Shown: piece by piece, positions 1 through 10,739 of the stretch
How positions within the stretch are numbered: the stretch's first letter is position 1
Layout: the number at the start of each line of letters is the position of its first letter
Source: Odontocerum albicorne
Taxonomy: Eukaryota; Arthropoda; Insecta; Trichoptera; Odontoceridae
Assembly (NCBI GenBank): GCA_949825065.1
Contig: OX463859.1
Span: 13,158,452 to 13,222,451, forward strand
Length of the DNA stretch: 64,000 nucleotides
Reading direction: 5' to 3'
Notes under the pieces: generated by a model
What the model saw: only the letters and a program-made list of their open reading frames with translations
Database searches by the model: none
What the model was told of the DNA's origin: nothing
Made by a program: the position numbers and the translations under genes

Positions 1-229
1 AGATAGTATTGTTTAGGAGGGACAAATGTCCCAAAAAATTACAGATATCTAGATTACTACGACAAAAATTTGCTATAGTATAATAAGTCTAATGGGGCAG
101 GTTATCCAATACCTTAAAGCAATTTTTAAAGACCGCTGATTCTAGTTAGCGGCCTATTACAGTAATTAATGACTAAGATTATTACAATCAAACAATTTCG
201 CAGAATAGCAAGTTCAATTGGACTAGTTT

Positions 230-425
230 AGATATCATCCAGGCATTCTTTTCTTGGTCTTGCTCTACCACCTCTTCCACTCACATCTGCACTGTATATT
301 TGTTTTCTTAGACTGTCTTCACTCATTCGTTCCACGTGTCCAAACTATCTCAGAGTGGTCTTTTTCATCTTGCTCAATACATCAGCCTTAATTTCACACT
401 CATTCCTAATCACTTAATTCCATAT
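230..425 (-). mobile_element. non-LTR retrotransposon tail fragment
   Basis: The reverse complement resembles the C-terminal segment of LINE polyproteins (FGHVERMNE / LTKQIY / VSGR / GRPR pattern). The + strand shows it as ccacctcttccactcacat and cgttccacgtgtccaaac. It is one of several related fragments in this window (also near 13475, 51720, 54780) and is degenerate. Confidence 0.6.
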
Positions 426-440
426 TTTATCATACATAGT

Positions 441-625
441 AATCCCATCTATTATTTATAAATGATCTGCTTAAAGTGAATACCTTGATTAATCTCTTGT
501 AAGTGTTCTTCTGAATAATTTCGTATTCAGTCATACATCATAGTAATCATTTATTATTTATGAATAATCCGCTTAGAGTGAATATCTTGATTAATTTGAT
601 GTAAGTGTTCTTCTGTATAAATACA
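441..625. repeat. two-copy imperfect tandem duplication (~100-bp unit)
   Basis: The block with agtgaataccttgattaat and taagtgttcttctg recurs ~100 bases later with scattered substitutions. No coding potential seen. Confidence 0.7.
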
Positions 626-626
626 A

Positions 627-740
627 TATGAAATCGTCTCACAAATAATGAGATCGTATGGTTTTTTATTGAACTAAAATGTCATCAAATAATAATTTCC
701 AATTAACTCGGGTGTCATTAAGCTGGTAGCATCCATCGTG
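627..740. repeat. dispersed repeat, second copy at 1002-1120
   Basis: Both copies share ctctcacaaataatgag or a close variant, then cgtcatcaaataataat and an a/gctcg-gtgtcat block. The pair brackets a degenerate SINE at 771-947. Confidence 0.6.
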
Positions 741-770
741 CTATCGTTTCGATTAATGAATAAACCATAA

Positions 771-947
771 CGACATCCGTGCCTTAGTTGGCAACACACC
801 TGTCTTCCAGCCTGAGGGTTACAGTTTCGATTTTCGTGTTGGTACATGAGACATTTTTCAAAAAGGTTCCCAGTCTGGTTTTAAATTAAGGTGGTTTTAA
901 TACATTTCTGGCTGGTAACAAACCTGTCAGGTTGTACTACACACAAT
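771..947 (+). mobile_element. tRNA-derived SINE, degenerate
   Basis: Head ccgtgccttagttggcaac with a degenerate A box, a B-box-like ggttacagtttcgatttt, and the family body and tail (cccagtctggttttaa, caggttgtacta). The same family is clearest at 9863 and 40410. Confidence 0.65.
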
Positions 948-1559
948 GAAAGTTTTATACAATATAACATCGACGTTAAACTTATCATTTTTAAGTCGAA
1001 ATGTCACAAGAAATCCTCTCACAAATAATGAGGTCGTATTGCTTTTCTTTATTAGTAAAAAAACGTCATCAAATAATAATGTTCACTTCACTCGAGTGTC
1101 ATGCTTCACGCCAGCTGATAGCGTGAGATCGAATCGAGTTACCCTCTCGAGTTACGAATGCAGACTCTACAAACGATGTGTATTACTTACTGCTGGATAC
1201 TGTACGGCTGGCGCGCGCTAAACATGTGCGAGCACGGCCCACCCAGACCACAAATATTGCAGTATTTTTTCGGAAATCACGCAAAAAATGATCTTGACAT
1301 CTTTATGGGACACGTAAAATTGACATATCTGGTCGTTTAAACAAGATTGTCAATTCCCATATCGACCGTCCTGAGTTGGTTCAATTGATACTCCCTTCAG
1401 GACCTTTCGTCAATACCAGCTCTTTAATTGTTAACATCAAGGAACTAACTGTACCTACAACTCGTCAATAGTTAGGTTACCCAAGCCAGGAAATGTGTAC
1501 GGCCATTGTATAGTCCCTTTTAAACTACCCCTTATCATCAACATCACCATCACCAGAGA

Positions 1560-1910
1560 TTCCATTTCATTCTATCTTGTTCGATTATGTTACGTCCATA
1601 CACCTCGTCATGCATACTCCTATTATAAAAGCTTTTCATTCTTCTCTTTTTCAACATTCGATTAATTTGGTCGTGTCACGTTTTTCTAGGTCTTTTCAAA
1701 CTATTCGTACCTTTTATTTATTATTTTTGTATTTTTCATCAGTCATTCTTTCTACATGACCGAACTATCTCAATATTAATTTCTTCATCATAAATAAATA
1801 ACACACCATGCGCATGCTTTCATAAAGTCCTCATTCCTTAGACTGTCATACATTGTGTTTCCACACATTCTAGTTAACGCTCTAAAATAAGGAATACAAC
1901 ATGTTAGATA
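1560..1910 (-). mobile_element. degenerate LINE-derived sequence
   Basis: It resembles the other LINE tails (cattctttctacatgaccg, actgtcatacattgtgtttcc), but many stops and indels leave no usable reading frame. Confidence 0.4.
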
Positions 1911-2034
1911 TTCAATGGCATCGTTTCTATAGGTCTTTTACTTCTTGTACTTTCTATACTACTAGTATATATTTTTTTTAATCATTGTATTGTATTACGC
2001 TTTCTTTGTATGCAATACAATATGGTGAACTTAT

Positions 2035-2202
2035 TGCAATTTAGCAATTTCTTCCAATTAATCAGTAAGGTGTTACAGAAGCCTGAACTGAAAGCCAAAG
2101 TAGAATCCTTCTTAAAAAATCTGGATTCCAACGGGAATCAAACCCGCAACCTCCGGGCTGGAAGATAGGCAGGCATTCTACCAACTAGGTCACGGAGGTC
2201 GT
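2035..2202 (-). mobile_element. tRNA-derived SINE
   Basis: The reverse complement begins gacctccgtgacctagttgg (A-box region), continues to a B box (gggtttgattcccg) and ends in the family tail. It is one of the better preserved heads. Confidence 0.75.
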
Positions 2203-2224
2203 CTGTTATAATTCATTATTTTTA

Positions 2225-2350
2225 CCTGACCGAACCATCTCAAAGCTCCTTTCTTCAATTTAAGCAATGAACCTTCTTTTAATCCGCATTCTTTCCTTTC
2301 TTATTCTGTCGTACATTATTTTCCCCATATTCTACGCAACACATTAATTT
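2225..2350 (-). mobile_element. LINE tail fragment
   Basis: Short match to the family at 13475 and 51720 (acctgaccgaaccatctcaaa, attctgtcgtacattatttt region). It abuts the SINE at 2035-2202. Confidence 0.4.
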
Positions 2351-2989
2351 CCTCTTACCACTTATAAATGTGTAATATTTTTTGATCGAATTACATACAT
2401 ACATCTATACTAGACGTGGGAAAATGCGGCTCTTCGCTGGGTTAAGTGCGGCTCCCAATGTCTCTTATACAAATATAGATGCTTTCTTTTTCATTATACT
2501 TGTATTTTCGCGATTTCCCTTTCTAAATGTTGTAAATGACAAGATGCGCATGTATGAATGCAACTGTCAAAGACACAAGTATTGGTATATACGCGTGTGC
2601 TGTGATTTCAATGTGTAGGGTGCGCGCGCATCTCCTGCCTCTTTATGTGCGCAAACCACGCAAACTGTATTCTGCGCTATTTTTATATTTTCTTATATGT
2701 GTATATTTTATACTTTATATAGCAATTAAGATTTGTGTAGAATATGTAATAAGTTTGAATTTGTGTATTAAATATTACGTGAGGACGTGACTATGGTGTG
2801 GCTCTTTATATCATATACGAGTATATATAGTATACTCGTATATGAAAATCGAGAATGTGGCTCTCGTTGACCTCATCTATGCCCACCCCTGATCTATACC
2901 ATCAACACCATTTTCTTCTTGCAAAAGGAGGAAAGTATAGAGGACCACATTTTCCTATTACTACGGACTTTCTTCGCCTTCTCTAAATC

Positions 2990-3400
2990 CATTCATCTTC
3001 TTATATTGCTTCTTATGTTTATCATACATACACCTTTTTTCTCTCAAAATTCTATTCACTTGGTCCAACAAAGATTTTCTTGTTAGTCCTCCACCATGAC
3101 TCCTACTTATACTTGCATTATAAATTTGGCTTGTCAGTCTTTCGTACCCATCTGTTCAATATGTCCAAACCACCACAACTTGATATTTTCCCCTCTATTT
3201 AACACATCATTTTTTGGCGCACATCCATTCATAATAATTATATTTCTTATTATGTCATACACACTACATGTTCTTCTTTAGTGTCCCATTAATATTTTTT
3301 CCTATTGCAACTCGCCGTTCAATATCTCGTTTAACCTTTCCATCGCCTGAGAGCATACATACTTTCCACATAGCCAAACGGCCTTCCCAAATAATGAACC
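2990..3400 (-). mobile_element. LINE fragment (RT C-terminal region)
   Basis: It is collinear with 51720-52215: both contain cctattgcaactcgc followed by aatatctcgtt, and the same upstream blocks. Reverse translation gives scraps of the conserved YLxS..DG.ME segment. Many stops. Confidence 0.55.
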
Positions 3401-3933
3401 GAATTGATTCCGTAAATATACTGGAATGGTTCATCGGATCGTTAATAAGAAAAATAAACGAATAATTTTTATAGCGCCGTTAAGAGAGCAAACTTCCCAA
3501 AGGCGCTCTAATTCGGGATTCGAACACACTTATATTAACAGATTAAAAATGTTACAAAATAAATAAACATAAGTCTAGGGAAAGGACAGGTATTATTTTT
3601 ATAATTTTGTAAAAGGTCTAACGCCTGTTGATTAAAAATAAATAAATATAATCGGTCTCCTTTACAGTAGCACTGTTTATTCTTCACTGAGTACGGTTCT
3701 GTCAGTGCAAGTTTCACGCCATAAGTGCAGTAATTGATTGTTTAGATCTTCCGATGCTGCAATTATGTATGCAATCTTTTGCCTTTTATGCAGATTAACG
3801 CGTAATAGGTGTTACCGCATCGTGTCTACATTCTCTGATCTTGCGTTTACCTACTTAAGTTTTGAATTCAGAGCCGACTCTGGTGTTTTTACTTCCGTGA
3901 TTAAATTAAATCTTCTGTGTTATTTTAGAAGTT

Positions 3934-4118
3934 AGGTTGTCTAACATAGTTGGTTAGATATCAATCTATCTTTCAACTTGAGGGTTACAAATTCGATTTA
4001 AGTTTGTACCCAGATTTTGAAAATGACTTCCAATCTGGTTTTAACAGCCTTACTTACGGTTGGTTGGAAGATATTATTATATAACGAAACCCCACCAGAT
4101 TATACTGTATACAACGAA
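3934..4118 (+). mobile_element. tRNA-derived SINE, degenerate
   Basis: A B-box-like gggttacaaattcgattta is followed by ccaatctggttttaac and the tail attatactgtatacaacg, in the order of the window's SINE family. Confidence 0.65.
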
Positions 4119-4194
4119 AATATTCTCAATACAAGTTTTATAAGAGTTTTAAACGGTGTCGAAATCCATGCCTTAAGATAAATATTCGGATATA

Positions 4195-4480
4195 AAATAC
4201 AAGATGAAGGAGAGCATGCTGAGATGGCTTAGGCATGTGGAACAAATGAATAAAGAAATACTAACAAAACAGATATATAGTGCAAATGTGTGTGGAAGGC
4301 GTTTGTAAGGAAGATCAAGGAAAATATGTTTGGATCAAGGGAATGCTATTCTGAATGAGGAAAATGTAGAAAGTCAGAAAAATCATATAAGTTGTATAAG
4401 AAGTGTCGAGACTAGAAAGTCTAGCACTCTGTCTTCGCTGCCTACTCCGACAGGGAAATGGTGTGATGGTATGTATGTAC
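4195..4480 (+). mobile_element. LINE tail fragment
   Basis: The + strand translation gives MLRWLRHVEQMNKEILTKQI and YSANVCGRR, then GRSRK, the usual C-terminal end of insect LINE polyproteins, with one in-frame stop. A terminal motif SSTLSSLPTPTGKWCDGM follows. Confidence 0.7.
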
Positions 4481-4524
4481 CAATGGATATTGTATTGTAT
4501 ACAGTTTTGTTGTATATTTTATTG

Positions 4525-4770
4525 TAGACCTCCGTGGTTTAGTTGGTAAGACGCATATCTTCCACCCAGGGGTTTCGGGTTCAATTTCCGATTATACACA
4601 AAAAAATAAAGAGTCCGTGGTGTGGCGCAATAGTTCGTATGGTAACAACGCCAGCACGCGACACGCGGTAGTATTGGCAACATGCACGATCCAGAACAGA
4701 GGTTTTTGCCAACTCCAGCAGTTGTTAAGTCCGAACACCGGTTTATGAGACCGAAGTACAATATTATATA
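4525..4770 (+). mobile_element. two tRNA-like SINE heads in tandem
   Basis: The first head is gacctccgtggtttagttgg with B box gggttcaatttccg (4526-4590). It is followed by a second, different block starting agtccgtggtgtggcgcaat with its own GC-rich body. The second part is not the SINE tail seen elsewhere, so this may be a dimeric or composite SINE. Confidence 0.5.
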
Positions 4771-4804
4771 CTGACCATGCTCCTTTTCATTATGTGCATG
4801 TTAC

Positions 4805-5512
4805 CAATTCAGATATGTTGAGGAACAATCTGGTAGATGTATTACCATGCGGCGATCTCTGCCTACCAACCAGGTAAATGTTAAAGAAGGTGTAAATCAG
4901 TGTTCCCCAACCTTTTTAGACCTGTGGACCGGTAAAAAAAGGAAAAAAAGTTTGCGGACCACTAATACTGAAATAAAAATGTTTATTTTATTTTATTTTT
5001 TTTAAATCTTATATTGTGACAGATGGACATACTCGTATGTAACTATAATTAACAAATATACATATAACAGTTAAACAATTTTAATTGTAATATATTTAGG
5101 TAGGGTTTTGCATCCGAGTTCACTATCCAAGAGCAAATATTTCCGTTCTCCCTAAGTGTATCTGAGAAGATTTATGACTGTCCATTCTGAGAAAACCAGC
5201 GACCATCGTGTCGCATTATCATACCAATTATATTTATTTAACAATTACTAAAAATATAAGTCAACGTACAAGCGAAAAAATCTTATATTTAATATTTTTG
5301 CATGGTGAATTTCTTGAAATTTGACATACTGTTTGCGGCCCGGCGGAAAGTCTCTGCGGCCCGGCACCGGGTTGCGGACCACCGGTTGGGGAACACTGGT
5401 GTAAATGAAAGCTAGAAAAGAACCCCATTAATAAAATAGGTACCATTAGGAATCAAACCCATAGCCCCCACGTCGAAAGGAAGGCATCTTGACAACTATT
5501 AAGGTGGTTATA
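4805..5512 (-). mobile_element. tRNA-derived SINE split by a hAT MITE
   Basis: On the - strand the head (5440-5512, taccattaggaatcaaaccc on the + strand, a B-box complement) and the tail (4810-4889, ccatgcggcgatctctgcc) belong to one SINE copy interrupted at 4898-5398. Confidence 0.7.
4898..5398. mobile_element. non-autonomous hAT element (501 bp)
   Basis: The ends are inverted (CAGTGTTCCCCAACC at the left and its complement ggttggggaacactg at the right). They are flanked by an exact 8-bp target duplication GTGTAAAT at 4890-4897 and 5399-5406, the size made by hAT transposases. The subterminal right end carries repeated gcggcccggc motifs. No coding capacity. Confidence 0.93.
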
Positions 5513-5519
5513 GGTATAA

Positions 5520-6590
5520 ATAATATCAAACGATCAACAATTCCTTGCATTACATTTTCAACCAAAACCATTGTTTATTTTGTCTTCCCAGGTTCGCATA
5601 TAATCATTTTGTGAACCAGGCCCAGATCTGACGATTATACTTTGCCAACTTCTCGAATATTATATATGAGACAAATATTTATTTAGTACATTGTACGGTT
5701 ATTTTCGCCTATTAAATATAGTTAAATTCAATAAATTTAAATTAGAATTTTAAGTGCGCATGAATACAAAATCGATGTGTTATAAAATTATAAATATTAA
5801 ATATGACTCGTACACAAAAAATGTCAGAAAGAAGACCGTACATATATGTACTCGTATACTACCTGCCATAGATATATTGTAATACAAGTATACGACAGGC
5901 TAGGACTCAGGAGGCCCAGGGCTGTAATATAAAAAATAAAAATATATTAATATAATTCATCCACACATAAAAAAATACATATCGATATTTAAACAAAGCT
6001 TTTTAGAGATCTTGGAAAGTGTGAGAGAGAGAAAATCAACGAGAGTCACATCGTGGCGCTTTATTAACCTGTAAGCGAGTATGAACGCACGAGTGCGTGT
6101 GAACCTAACTTATCTAAAGTTAGTACGAACGCACTGGAGCGTTTTACATTAATATCCAAGAAAAGTATAGATTATACCTAATAAGTTAATTGAACTCACG
6201 TACAAAAAATATATTTAAAAAAAACTCACTCCTTGAGTACATATTGTTCCTTTATAACTCACTAGCTTACAGATTAATGGTTCCAATAAACAAAAACACT
6301 GCACATTCATTATCCGATCGATATAATCTTGGTACGGGATAATTGAATAGTTCTATAGTTCTAGCACAGGAATCCTACAAACTCGCATTTCTCCGAGTTA
6401 TTCGGAAGTTAATCGATTCCAATAATTTAGGACAGTGTATAAATTCCATTTACGATTTCGAAAAACAGGATCAAATCAGATATTACTCTACGATAATAAA
6501 GTCTCATTAAATTAAAGTACAATTATAACTAATTACAGTTTATATCATTCTTTATTTCTAATACCAATCTTTAAAATGATTTATGTGACT
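5520..6590. other. AT-rich stretch without recognised genes
   Basis: I see no conserved protein signal on either strand. A few direct repeats such as cgaacgcac/gaacgcactggagcg near 6085-6140 look like drifted repeat material. Confidence 0.4.
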
Positions 6591-6804
6591 TGAAACTGCA
6601 GATCCCAATAATTGAGTTGAACTGTTGTTGGAAGTGATGAGTCTTATAAGATATGTAGAAGAAAACTGCAGATCGCAATAACTGAGTTGAACTGTTGTTG
6701 GAAGTGATGAGTCTTATAAGATATGTAGAAGAAAACTGCAGATCGCAATAACTGAGTTGAACTGTTGTTGGAAGTGATGAGTCTTATAAGATATGTAGAA
6801 AAAA
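6591..6804. repeat. 70-bp tandem repeat, three copies
   Basis: The unit beginning gaaaactgcagatcgcaata and ending agatatgtagaa repeats at 6661 and 6731 with almost no differences; a first copy from 6591 is slightly diverged. Each copy has a PstI-like ctgcag. Confidence 0.9.
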
Positions 6805-7200
6805 ACTCTGTAACCGTAAACCATTATTTAAGATTGTCAGCTCGTATTTCAATAGTCTGGAACTAAATCGGCTTGTTACGCTACACGTTCTTTGTATGCC
6901 CACTTGGCAAAATAATTTGTTCCATGGTGAAGTTGTTACAACTAAATATTTTTACAACTCTTGCATAACAAGGCTGCTCAGATTGGGTAATCAATATGGG
7001 AATTGTATGGATTTTCATATGACTTAGACTACTTATAGGAGTCAAGTGAAGAAGTTGTTCTTCCCGAGATGAATTGATTGAATTGTATAGATTTGCTTTG
7101 TAGTGTAGTTCAATTTGAACTGTTTTATTCCCTTTTGTATAACATGTCAATATTAAATTCTATTTGTTGTTATTTTTTAATCTTTGTATCAAAAAGGTCA

Positions 7201-7640
7201 TGTGACCGTTGAAATAAAATAAAATAAATTATTTCACATAAAAAATTGTATTGCATCCTCTCTAGAGCGTTCGAGTAGACGGCGTAATAAGAAGTTCTGA
7301 TACTGGGACCGTTGAAATAAAATAAAATAAATTATTTCACGTAAAAAAATTTGTTGCATCCTCTCTAGAGCGTTCGAGTAGATTGCGTAATAAGAAGTTC
7401 TGATACTGGGACCGTTGAAATAAAATAAAATAAATGATGTCACGTAAACATTTGTGTTGGATCCTCTTTGGAACGTTCGGGTGGACTGTGTAATAAGAAG
7501 TCCTGATCCTGGGATCGTTGAAATAAAATTAAACTATTAAACAAATGACACGTAAAAAAATGTGTTGCGTCCTCTTTGAAACGTTCGGGTAGATTGCGTA
7601 ATATGGAGTCCAGATATTGGAGTTATATTCAAGTTTACTT
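7201..7640. repeat. 103-bp tandem repeat, about four copies, LINE-derived
   Basis: gaaataaaataaaat starts recur at 7211, 7314, 7417 and 7520, a steady 103-bp period. On the - strand the unit reads as pieces of a reverse transcriptase end (YYAIYSNALERMQQIFLR), continuous with the RT fragment at 7529-7690. Confidence 0.88.
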
Positions 7641-7690
7641 CTTACCAGAGTGCAAATGAGAGTTTCGGTTGACGAGAAATTGATTTTTGG
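7529..7690 (-). mobile_element. non-LTR retrotransposon RT C-terminal fragment
   Basis: The - strand peptide LVRSKLEYNSNIWTPYYAIY matches the conserved L-R-x-LEY-x-S-x-IW-x-P segment at the end of jockey/CR1-type reverse transcriptase domains. The frame runs into the tandem repeats. Confidence 0.75.
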
Positions 7691-8239
7691 AGATGACAAA
7701 GTAAGCCAGCGACCTGATCTCTTCCTAATGACTTCCTCCTTTGTGTAAATAGAAATCTGCCACTTTTTTCGCATCGGCAACCGACTTTCAAATCACGTTT
7801 ATTATTGCTATTGTGTGTATTTACATTTCACGCTATTTCCCCCGCTAAATAAGAAATTTCTGTTCTATTTTAGTCTTGTCTGAATGACAAAATTGATTGA
7901 AAACCGAGTTGTTAATATTTGCAATGTACTCGTATACAACTCGGTCTGGCGCCAATTTAACGTTATTTATCAAAACTCTCACTGTTATTTTGTAGTCAGT
8001 CTGTTATGTTACTATTTCACTATTAATTCATATATTTGACAAATAAACAAATAAAAAGTTAATATAAACTTTTGTTGACGATATTTTCCATTCCGAATAT
8101 TTTAATAAAATTGTTTACTTATCGTTTTTTTTCTGTTTCAAATTAAAAATAATAATTTATTCAAATTTTTTAATGATTTATTTATTTAAATCTTAACAAA
8201 ATTATTTGTTATAATTCAACACATCATTGTATAACAATT

Positions 8240-8290
8240 TGGTAGGCTTATTAGCAGGTGGCAATCTCTCCCAACCAGTAAGATAAAAAA
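8240..8290 (-). mobile_element. SINE tail fragment
   Basis: The block aggtggcaatctctcccaacc matches the complement of the SINE tail (ttggaagagattgccacatg) found at 30180 and 40410. Confidence 0.45.
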
Positions 8291-8566
8291 AAGTAAATAA
8301 AGGATATTACCATGTCTCAAAAATTATTCACATAAATATTTGTTTGTACAAAAAAGATTATAAAAATAAAAGTAAGATATCATCAACCAAAGAAAAAGGA
8401 AGGGTGCGTGGGTAGGAAAGGAAAATCGGGAATGAAACACGTTACTTGACTGAATTATCAGTTCTACACAAGATAAACTGTATATATCAGCCGTCTCACA
8501 TGGCTCATTGCCTGTTCTGAGACAGTTGACTTACATACACATACGTCAAATTCACGTACAGTACCC

Positions 8567-8720
8567 GGCGGTAAGTAATGCACATCGGGCTTAAGAAAGA
8601 GACTATCGCTTTCTAGAGCTTCGTTTCTGTCGCACGGTCAGTTAGCACATCGTGCGACAGAGACGACGCTCTACAAAGCGACAGTCTCTTTCTTAAGACC
8701 GATGTGTATTACTAACCGCC
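8567..8720. repeat. long inverted repeat (70-bp arms), hairpin MITE
   Basis: 8567-8636 and 8651-8720 are inverted copies with about seven to ten mismatches and a 14-base spacer. They share gtctctttcttaag, cgtgcgacag and a terminal GGCGGT. The flanks carry TA on both sides. No coding capacity. Confidence 0.88.
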
Positions 8721-9290
8721 AGTAACTATATAAACAGACAAGTAATTCATATCCATAAGTCGCACCTGTAGCCACTCATGAGATTAAACAACTCACAACA
8801 AAAAATATATATACACTAGGCAAGCATATTTACACCAAACCCAATCTGTCAGAATGCTATAGTATAATATAAATATCAATGTGATTGTCACTGCGCCGCG
8901 GCCCAACAAATATAAAATTAACAAACTCACTTTTTAAATTATCCCTTAACAGTTACAAGTATTCGAACATTTCATAATTATACACTAAAACAAAATACAA
9001 TAACCATAAGACGATTTTTATTTTTTACATTCAGCTGTCAGGTGGTGTGTTGGGGATGGTATTGTAGTGTTAAATACGGTATTTTATTTTGGAAATTGAT
9101 ATAAAAAGGGTTAATACATATGAGTAGTAAATATTTAATCTCGTTAATATTTTATATACAAACACCGTTTTATAACAGTTCAGAAACGTTGTAAAAAAAC
9201 TCTGAAACCGTGCGTGAGACAGGTTAATTGTGTAGTTCTTGTAGAATACTAGAAAGTATTTATCAGAACTATTTGTCAAAAGTTTTTCCT

Positions 9291-9660
9291 TTATTTCTCC
9301 ATTTTCGTCAACAAGCTCATTTCACCCACTTGCGAAAACGTCGACCATGAAACATAATCAGAGAACGCGGAACCGACCACTACAATTGCAAAATTACTTC
9401 CTAAAAGGTCGCCACTCTTCCCTCTCTGACCTTTACTTTGCATGGACAGCAAGAAGAAGAAGACGACATAACGTTGACTCAACACTATTTCTTATCTGGC
9501 CTCAGGCTAGTAGATTCGTGAATGTCCATGCTGCAATGTTGCGCCACCTTCATCAGGCATCAGGCGCTTTCTTCTTCGCCGCTGCCTTGGACACAACAAC
9601 CGCTGTTGCAATCGCGATCACACGCATACTCGTATGCCCAGGCCCGTGCTAGGGGTAGAG
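9291..9660. other. GC-richer block without recognised gene
   Basis: Overlapping open frames of 64 codons (-) and 101 codons (+) occur in this block, but neither peptide has a motif I recognise. The composition stands out from the AT-rich surroundings, so it may be a 5' exon/promoter or old transposon sequence. I would not call a protein here. Confidence 0.3.
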
Positions 9661-9862
9661 CAAACTGTGTGCAAAAACAAAATTATCTCTGTTAGTTATA
9701 TAACATTAAAACAAACACATTTTTACTTAAATTAATTACAAATGTGATACGCGTTTCAACACCACTGTAAATTAACTAAAATCTTGATTAACAATATTAC
9801 TCGACTTGACTACCTCCTAGTTGGTAATTCGTTTGATTTCTATAACATCATTTTCTAAAGAC

Positions 9863-10057
9863 GGCCTCCGTGGCCTAGTTGGTAAGACACATGTATCGTA
9901 ATCTGGAGGTTGCGGGCTCAAAGTCCGCTGGAACCCAATTTTTTTTAATGATTCCAGTCTGGTTTTTACTTAAGGACACTTGAACATCTGTCTAGTTGGT
10001 GATAAGATATTGACACATGACTATAAGCTCACCAGGTTGTACTGTCTACAATCGAAT
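9863..10057 (+). mobile_element. tRNA-derived SINE, well preserved
   Basis: A tRNA-like head with A box (tggcctagttggtaagac) and B box (gggctcaaagtcc), an A/T-rich spacer, body gattccagtctggtttttac, and the tail ataagctcaccaggttgtac. This is one of two best copies for defining the family. Confidence 0.85.
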
Positions 10058-10107
10058 TCGAATCCATAAGTCAAATGTCTTGCTAACTAGGCCACGGAAG
10101 TTGTATC
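10058..10107 (-). mobile_element. SINE head fragment in opposite orientation
   Basis: The reverse complement begins acttccgtggcctagttag and reaches a B-box-like motif. It directly abuts the SINE at 9863-10057, tail against head. Confidence 0.6.
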
Positions 10108-10271
10108 GGACGTGTGCCGTCACCCGTGTGTGTGTGTGTATGTGATATGAAAAAGATACTGTGTGTAGATCTGTATTATTAAACTTGTATGTTGTAATTC
10201 GATGCTATTCTTTATTCCTGTATTTGTATAATCATATGTTCTTGTTGTATATGTAAATGTTTGCTATATTA

Positions 10272-10735
10272 TGTTATAATTATACGTAAATATGTATGTG
10301 TGTTTGACTCCGATCGCATTCGCGACCGCACTGGAAATATGTGACTTGCAAAGCGGTGCGATCGGAGTAGGTCGGGGGCCAGTTGGCGTAAGCAAGGCCC
10401 AAACCCCGAAAGTTGTTGTTTTTCGCGGGCAATGGGCGCTTGTGACGGCCGACTGACCATTGATATAGAGGGCCCCCCAATTTGGAAATCACTTCTCACT
10501 TCTTCATTGAAATATATTCTCAGTAATACCGACTTTACCGTGTTTTTACTCGAGACCCGCTACCCAACATCGACTGCCTGAGAGGAATCTCTCCCTGCTC
10601 TTCTTCTTCTTCTTCTGCTGGATCTTCGCTACGGAATTCGCTAGCTCGATTCTCTGAGCGCTACGCGGCGACCAACCACCTATCTACAGTCTTTGTACCT
10701 GTCCGGTACAGAAGTCGTTATCCGGAATCGTAACA
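10272..10735. mobile_element. candidate solo LTR
   Basis: The segment starts TGTTATAATT and ends AATCGTAACA, so it has TGTTA...TAACA inverted ends and is GC-richer than its flanks. An internal inverted repeat ctccgatcgca/tgcgatcggag lies at 10307-10366. I could not find a matching target duplication, and no polyprotein lies nearby. A piece of its right end (ttacagtctttgtacc) recurs near 47985 and 51595. Confidence 0.35.
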
Positions 10736-10739
10736 TTTT

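Noticed and set aside
9347..9652. 101-residue arginine-rich protein
   Set aside because: An aagaagaagacg-type run makes the basic patch; no conserved domain, and an overlapping frame on the other strand is equally open.
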